A DNA stretch of 64,000 nucleotides, from the NCBI RefSeq assembly GCF_002802865.1, contig NZ_PGLQ01000003.1, forward strand, positions 1-64,000, in the 5' to 3' direction. Under the pieces are notes generated by a model that was not told the origin of the DNA, searched no databases, and saw only the letters and a list, made by a program, of their open reading frames with translations. The stretch comes from Bifidobacterium scaligerum. Its GTDB lineage: Bacteria; Actinomycetota; Actinomycetes; Actinomycetales; Bifidobacteriaceae. Each line of letters opens with the position of its first letter. Within the stretch, counting starts at the first letter, position 1. Position numbers and translations under genes: made by a program. This document shows positions 60,082 to 64,000 of this stretch, piece by piece.

Positions 60082-61268
60082 CGGTTCTCCTCCGTTTCCT
60101 TGTTTTCGTGGGGTTCGGGTTCGTTACGCAGACTCGGGAAGGCGAACGTGCCGGTGGAGGCCTCCGCCGTGTTCCCTTGCGAAGCGCTCCCCTGAGTCGT
60201 GCTCTCCTGTGCCAGACGCGAGAAGTACGCCTGCAGTTCGTCCGGCGTAATCACGGACGTAGATTCGTTGTCCTGTGCCGAAGACCAGTCGTCGGACTGT
60301 CCGGAGGACTGCTGATCGGCCACCAGATTACGTGAAGCGGGGTCAATGATTACCGGCGACGACGTTTCGACGGACTGCTCATTGGCGCCGAGCGAACGAT
60401 CGTTGCTCACAGCCGGACGGCTTCCCCGACGATGCGACGCATGACGGCGGCGGCCGCGTCGACCCGACGCGGCGCTTGCGCCACCGGACGCCGTAGCCCA
60501 CGACACGCTCGCCGTCTCCTCTTCCTGAGGCATGGTGGCCACACCTTCCACAAACCGCTTGCGACGCTTATGCGGCGGCATGGCGAACACCGATGCGGAC
60601 AGTGCGGCCAGAATGGCCAGCAATCCGCCGGACAGGTAGAACGGCATCGCAAAATCCGGCACTTCGGAGCGCACCCAGTGCAGCTTGACCGTGCCCTTGG
60701 TGTTGTTTTCTCCCAAGTCCACGATGGCCACGGTGGAATCGGCCGTGTCCTTGCTGTTTAAGGACACCGATTTGGCACCGCATTTCACCGACGACCACAT
60801 GTCGGAGTCTTTAAAGGCCACGGCGTTCCCGTCGCCAGCGGCATTTTGAGAACTCTGGGATGCGCTATTGCCCTTTTTGGTGGTCAGGTCGGACCAGGAC
60901 GACATACCGGTAATACGGGTGTAGGCTTCGGACGACACCCAGCCGGTCACATCCTTGGACGCCCCCAGCGCCACGCATGCTTCGGCTTGCGATGTGGAAC
61001 CAGCGGATTCCACGGTGATGGTCGTACTACGGTCCAATAAAGTCAACACTCCGGGATCAGTCACCACATAACGAGTCCCGGTAATGGCGGCGGATACGGT
61101 GATCTCGCTGGAGGGCTTCCATATCGTAGCGTTCAAATACCCCAACGCGATGGCTGCCACAGCAAGCAGACCAAAGATAGGCGTCACCACTCCACGCATG
61201 ATTACGGCATGACGGGATGGGCGCTCGGCACCCTTATCCGGTCTTGTAGTCTGTTCTTCAGCACTCAT
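60078..61268 (-). CDS. Membrane protein of unknown function with Ser/Arg-rich tail
   Basis: A 396-residue membrane protein. A short cytoplasmic start is followed by a helix (about 26-46), an external domain of about 165 residues with two Cys residues (QAEACVALG and SSVKCGAKS) that could form a disulphide, a second helix (about 214-236), and a basic then acidic cytoplasmic tail of about 155 residues (GRRGRRRHASHRRG, then Ser/Gln/Glu-rich). The layout resembles actinobacterial secretion or envelope accessory proteins, but I cannot name a family. It overlaps the next gene by four bases and is divergent from the FKBP gene. Confidence 0.75.
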   Translation of the reverse strand: MSAEEQTTRPDKGAERPSRHAVIMRGVVTPIFGLLAVAAIALGYLNATIWKPSSEITVSAAITGTRYVVTDPGVLTLLDRSTTITVESAGSTSQAEACVALGASKDVTGWVSSEAYTRITGMSSWSDLTTKKGNSASQSSQNAAGDGNAVAFKDSDMWSSVKCGAKSVSLNSKDTADSTVAIVDLGENNTKGTVKLHWVRSEVPDFAMPFYLSGGLLAILAALSASVFAMPPHKRRKRFVEGVATMPQEEETASVSWATASGGASAASGRRGRRRHASHRRGSRPAVSNDRSLGANEQSVETSSPVIIDPASRNLVADQQSSGQSDDWSSAQDNESTSVITPDELQAYFSRLAQESTTQGSASQGNTAEASTGTFAFPSLRNEPEPHENKETEENR

Positions 61269-61349
61269 AACTCCACCATTCTACAATCTTCACTTGTTGA
61301 TTACCTTGAGAGGGCGGAAAATCAGGGTTAGTCGGTAGTCTGGTGTGTC

Positions 61350-62303
61350 ATGCGCAAGTCTGTTGTCACCAAAATCGTAGCCCTCGCCTGCTCGCTGATC
61401 ATGTGCGCAGCAGTGGCCGGCTGCTCCTCCGATTCATCCAGCTCATCGGATTCGTCCAAGTCGTCCGATGCGTCTTCCAGCAAGAACCAGATCGCCGGCG
61501 TCACCGCCACAGGAAAGCTCGGTGAAAAGCCTACCATCTCCTTCAATGCTCCGATGACCGTCTCGGACGGCTCATATGTGGTGTTGCAGAAGGGCGACGG
61601 CGACGTGATCGAAGACGGCGATCGCGTGTGCGCGCAGGGCATCGCGCTGAACGTCAAGGACGGCACCGAGCTCATGGACACGTGGACCAAGAACACGCCC
61701 GACTGCTCGCTCAAGGTGAGCTCCTCCACGCTGAACTCCACCTATTACGGTCAGATCAAGGGTGCCAAGCTCAACACCACCATCGCTTTCGGTGTAAACG
61801 ACCAGAATTCCTCCGGGTATTCGTACATTCTGGCGATGACTCTGGTTTCCAAGTCCAAGGATCTTGAGAAGGCCACCGGCGAGGAAGTCAAGGACATTCC
61901 CGCCAATCTGCCGAAGGTCACGCGTGCGAAGGACGGCAAGCCCTCCATTGATATGAACGGGCAGGGTTCAGTGGATTCGTTGATCTCCCAGACGCTGATC
62001 AAGGGTTCCGGCAAGAAACTGACCGATACCAACACGGCAGTGGTCAAGTACTCTGGTTGGCTCACCGACGGCACCCAGTTCGATTCCTCTTGGACCAAGA
62101 ACACCACGATCGACGCTGACCTTTATTCGGGCGGCCAGCATACGGTGATCGCCGGCTGGCAGAAAGGTCTGATCGGCCAGACCGTCGGCTCTCAGGTGCT
62201 GCTGGTGATTCCTCCGGATCAGGCCTACGGATCTTCCGGTCAAGGCTCGATTCCCGGCAACTCCACGCTGGTGTTCGTCATCGATATTCTCGCCGCGTAC
62301 TGA
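61350..62303 (+). CDS. FKBP-type peptidyl-prolyl isomerase, lipoprotein
   Basis: A 317-residue surface lipoprotein. The signal ends with AVAGC (Cys25), followed by a Ser/Asp-rich linker. The C-terminal 100 residues are a complete FKBP domain: VKYSGWLTDGTQFDSSW, then VIAGWQKGLIGQTVGSQVLLVIPPDQAYG and a final VFVIDILA. The middle 130 residues may be a degenerate second FKBP-like domain, as NTTIAFGVNDQNSSGYSYI suggests. It probably helps fold exported proteins. It is common upstream of the mismatch-repair nuclease in bifidobacteria. Confidence 0.93.
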   Translation: MRKSVVTKIVALACSLIMCAAVAGCSSDSSSSSDSSKSSDASSSKNQIAGVTATGKLGEKPTISFNAPMTVSDGSYVVLQKGDGDVIEDGDRVCAQGIALNVKDGTELMDTWTKNTPDCSLKVSSSTLNSTYYGQIKGAKLNTTIAFGVNDQNSSGYSYILAMTLVSKSKDLEKATGEEVKDIPANLPKVTRAKDGKPSIDMNGQGSVDSLISQTLIKGSGKKLTDTNTAVVKYSGWLTDGTQFDSSWTKNTTIDADLYSGGQHTVIAGWQKGLIGQTVGSQVLLVIPPDQAYGSSGQGSIPGNSTLVFVIDILAAY

Positions 62304-62345
62304 TCTCTCGCCGATACGCAGCTCATACGCAGCACAGATATCCTC

Positions 62346-62377
62346 GGCTCTCCTTTGCAGGAGAGCCTTCTTATTTT
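62346..62377 (+). terminator. Rho-independent terminator of the FKBP gene
   Basis: GGCTCTCCT, loop TTGC, AGGAGAGCC, then TTCTTATTTTT. Textbook intrinsic terminator. Confidence 0.92.
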
Positions 62378-62423
62378 TACGAATCGCTATGGATTGTTAT
62401 GGAGTACGTTACAGTGGGTGCCT

Positions 62424-63248
62424 ATGCGCATTATCGTTGCCGACTGCTCGGCCGAATATTCCGGCCGACTCAACGCCACACTTCCGCTGGCCAAACGTGT
62501 ACTGCTGATCAAGGCCGACTCCAGTCTGCTGATTTTCTCCGAACTGGGCTCCTACAAGCCGCTCAACTGGATGACCGCCCCCTGCACCATCAAGGAGCTC
62601 GACCCATCCTTTTCGCGCGAATCGGACGGCAAAGACGATTCTGAGCCCTCCGAATCAGACTTTTCGCGCGAATCGGGTGCAGAGAGTGCAGAGAGTGCAG
62701 AGAGTGCAGAGAGTGCAGAGAGTGCAGAGAGTGCAGAGAGTGCGGAAGGCGCGGAAAGTGCGGAGAAGGTGCTGCGGGTTTCGTCAGATAAGGGAGCTGA
62801 CGTGCTGGAAGTTACGTTGTGGCACGTCTACTCCGACCAGACCTATGACCTAGGCGAGGATCCGGGACTGATCAAGGACGGCGTGGAGGACCATCTGCAG
62901 CAGTATCTTGCCGAACAGATCGAGCGTATCGGCAAAGGCGCGAAATTGGTACGACGCGAATACCCCACAGCCATCGGCCCGGTGGACATCATGGCCATCA
63001 ACGCCGATGGCGAGCATGTGGCGGTGGAGATCAAACGACATGGCGGCATCGACGGCGTGGAGCAGCTCACGCGCTACTGCGAACTGCTCAATCGCGATCC
63101 CCTGCTGGCTCCGGTGCATGGCATTTTCGCCGCACAGACCATCACACCCCAAGCCCAAGTGCTTGCCAAGGATCGTGGCTTCACCTGCCTGATTCTCGAT
63201 TATGACGAGATGAAGGGCACCGAGGACGACTCGCTGCGACTGTTTTAA
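62424..63248 (+). CDS. nucS: Endonuclease NucS (mismatch-specific)
   Basis: A 274-residue nuclease that makes double-strand cuts at mismatches; in actinobacteria it replaces MutS/MutL. The N-terminal DNA-binding domain covers about 1-58. The nuclease domain has Asp188, Glu202 and Lys204 in PVDIMA and AVEIKRHGG, plus EQLTRYCELL. The C-terminus DDSLRLF is the sliding-clamp-binding motif. Between the domains lies an acidic insert of about 60 residues. It holds two FSRES units and ten AEx triplets (86-115), coded by a 9-bp minisatellite. Usual NucS is about 220-230 residues, so the insert explains the extra length. The ATG at 62424 matches the family's MRIIVADCSAEYSGRL start. Confidence 0.95.
   Translation: MRIIVADCSAEYSGRLNATLPLAKRVLLIKADSSLLIFSELGSYKPLNWMTAPCTIKELDPSFSRESDGKDDSEPSESDFSRESGAESAESAESAESAESAESAESAEGAESAEKVLRVSSDKGADVLEVTLWHVYSDQTYDLGEDPGLIKDGVEDHLQQYLAEQIERIGKGAKLVRREYPTAIGPVDIMAINADGEHVAVEIKRHGGIDGVEQLTRYCELLNRDPLLAPVHGIFAAQTITPQAQVLAKDRGFTCLILDYDEMKGTEDDSLRLF
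62609..62676 (+). repeat. 17-bp direct repeat inside nucS
   Basis: CTTTTCGCGCGAATCGG occurs at 62609-62625 and 62660-62676, 51 bp apart (in frame), coding FSRES twice. The core also occurs at 56186-56201 in an intergenic hairpin. Confidence 0.95.
62679..62768 (+). repeat. 9-bp minisatellite inside nucS
   Basis: Seven perfect copies of GCAGAGAGT (62679-62741), then three degenerate ones, coding Ala-Glu-Ser triplets. The 9-bp unit keeps the frame when copies are gained or lost. Confidence 0.97.
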
Positions 63249-63798
63249 GGCGGGGATGCGCGCGATTGGTTCTGTAGCGATCGTGATTGTGCGCGGTATG
63301 TGGCTACGTATGGCACGAGAGGCAGTTTGCAGTAGGCGGCTGCTGCTCGCGATGCGCGATTGCCCCATAACACGGGCCACGCAATACGTGATTCCCCCTA
63401 TCGCATGGCCCGTCGCGGTACATGATCGCATGGCCCGTCGCGGTACATGATCGCATAGATCGCGATTATGCAATCACGTACCACGCCTCCAACCAAGTGC
63501 TCACCACATAAAGCCAAAGTGTTTGCCACATGGCCACAGAAATATGTAATTCGCCGTTTTGTGGCAAGGATGCGCGGTACGAAACCGCATAAACCGCATT
63601 ATTGCGATTTCGTGGCGCAAGTGCCGTCGCGATCTGTCCGTTTCCGACCGTGCTGCGTGCCGTGCACCCGCCGCAATGAATCATATTCCGGTGTGCGGCA
63701 CATCCCAAGTAACTCAAGCAACTACAGAACAGCAATAAGTAGTGATTAAGCAGTAATCGCTACGCCGATCGCAAACCACGCACACGCACACGCATATA
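63249..63798. other. Intergenic region between nucS and the ATPase operon
   Basis: About 550 bp. No gene can be supported. It contains the tandem duplication at 63401-63450, many GCGAT/ATCGC words, and a TTGCCACA/TGTGGCAA inverted pair (63523-63530 and 63560-63567). Short open frames here lack ribosome sites and any family resemblance. Confidence 0.6.
63401..63450. repeat. Perfect tandem duplication of 25 bp
   Basis: TCGCATGGCCCGTCGCGG followed by TACATGA occurs twice head to tail with no mismatch. Confidence 0.95.
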
Positions 63799-63846
63799 CA
63801 AAAAGGGGCTCTCTCTGCACTAGTCATCTAGTCAGAGAGAACCCCT
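63799..63846 (-). terminator. Rho-independent terminator of the ATP synthase operon
   Basis: On the minus strand AGGGG-TTCTCTCTG pairs with CAGAGAGAGCCCCT with one mismatch, followed by five T. The loop contains ACTAGATGACTAGT, itself self-complementary. Confidence 0.9.
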
Positions 63847-63875
63847 CATGCTATTCGCTATCCAACAAGCGAAGT

Positions 63876-64000
63876 TCAGGCCTCCACGCCGGAGTACTGC
63901 ACGTCGTGGCCGCGTTCGACCGCCACGGTGAGCTTGTTCGAGTCGAAGGAGATGAATCCATCGGTCACCTCGAACATGTGGCGATCGCCATCGGGCTCAA
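63876..64000 (-). CDS. atpC: F0F1 ATP synthase epsilon subunit, C-terminal part
   Basis: The last 41 codons of a gene that runs off the right edge. The visible part, DGDRHMFEVTDGFISFDSN followed by KLTVAVERG, is the end of the beta-sandwich domain of the epsilon subunit, and the protein stops a few residues later (GVEA). It lacks the two C-terminal inhibitory helices of E. coli epsilon, as in other actinobacteria. The terminator right after it shows that atpC is the last gene of the atp operon. The family call is firm, though only the end is present. Confidence 0.85.
   Translation of the reverse strand, partial: EPDGDRHMFEVTDGFISFDSNKLTVAVERGHDVQYSGVEA

Noticed and set aside
62679-62768. CRISPR or frameshift-type phase-variable repeat
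   Set aside because: The 9-bp unit is in frame and codes a plausible acidic linker, so copy number changes would not switch the gene off.
63256-63749. Small open frames between nucS and atpC
   Set aside because: They cross tandem duplications, lack ribosome sites and resemble no family.

Overview
The window looks like chromosome of a Bifidobacterium, most probably Bifidobacterium longum. The DNA is GC-rich, with near-consensus sigma-70 promoters and AGGAGG-type ribosome sites. The gene set fits: an arabinose operon of araB, araD and araA under a LacI repressor, a GH51 arabinofuranosidase with its own transporter and LacI regulator, many carbohydrate transporters, a sortase-dependent pilus locus, the actinobacterial mismatch-repair nuclease NucS, and the end of an F-type ATPase operon. 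The species name is inferred from gene content, not from a database search. I see no rRNA, phage, insertion sequence or CRISPR array.

Layout. 1-4241: sugar ABC importer (permease cut by the window edge, binding protein behind a double operator), then an MFS sugar transporter with a very long cytoplasmic tail. 4282-9883: fused four-domain ABC exporter and a second, related MFS sugar transporter. 10363-15443: acyl-CoA synthetase, a membrane-anchored unknown, and a two-component system. 15741-21443: araA, araD, araB and their LacI-type regulator, with matching operators. 21548-23870: rnhB, lepB, rplS. 24077-28395: second LacI regulator, divergent MFS transporter, GH51 arabinofuranosidase. 28588-29912: AAA ATPase with DUF4143 behind a 23-bp repeat array. 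29977-32067: DUF362 / ECF S-component / DUF1893 cluster. 32194-34962: sortase C and major pilin. 35629-37329: pgi. 37792-39632: five tRNA genes around an AEC-family transporter. 39979-47652: flavin reductase, ogt, DUF2974 hydrolase, TetR regulator, aspA, MscS channel, CPBP protease. 47920-52242: a four-gene ABC importer of unknown substrate. 52796-56667: ddl, gpsA, plsC, ridA. 56992-63248: tRNA-Arg, CYTH protein, YbbN-like protein, two membrane/lipoprotein unknowns, FKBP lipoprotein, nucS. 63876-64000: end of atpC.

How the genes work together. Arabinan or arabinoxylan fragments would be cut by the GH51 enzyme; arabinose would be taken up, possibly by the MFS protein at 8294-9883, whose upstream region carries the same LacI palindrome as araB; AraA, AraB and AraD then convert it to xylulose 5-phosphate.

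The least ordinary signals are structural. Hairpin elements repeat the 3' ends of araA, araD and pgi just beyond their stop codons. A 9-bp minisatellite and a duplicated 17-bp motif sit inside the NucS linker. Four iteron-like 23-bp repeats precede the DUF4143 ATPase, and a 40-bp inverted repeat lies upstream of the fused ABC exporter.
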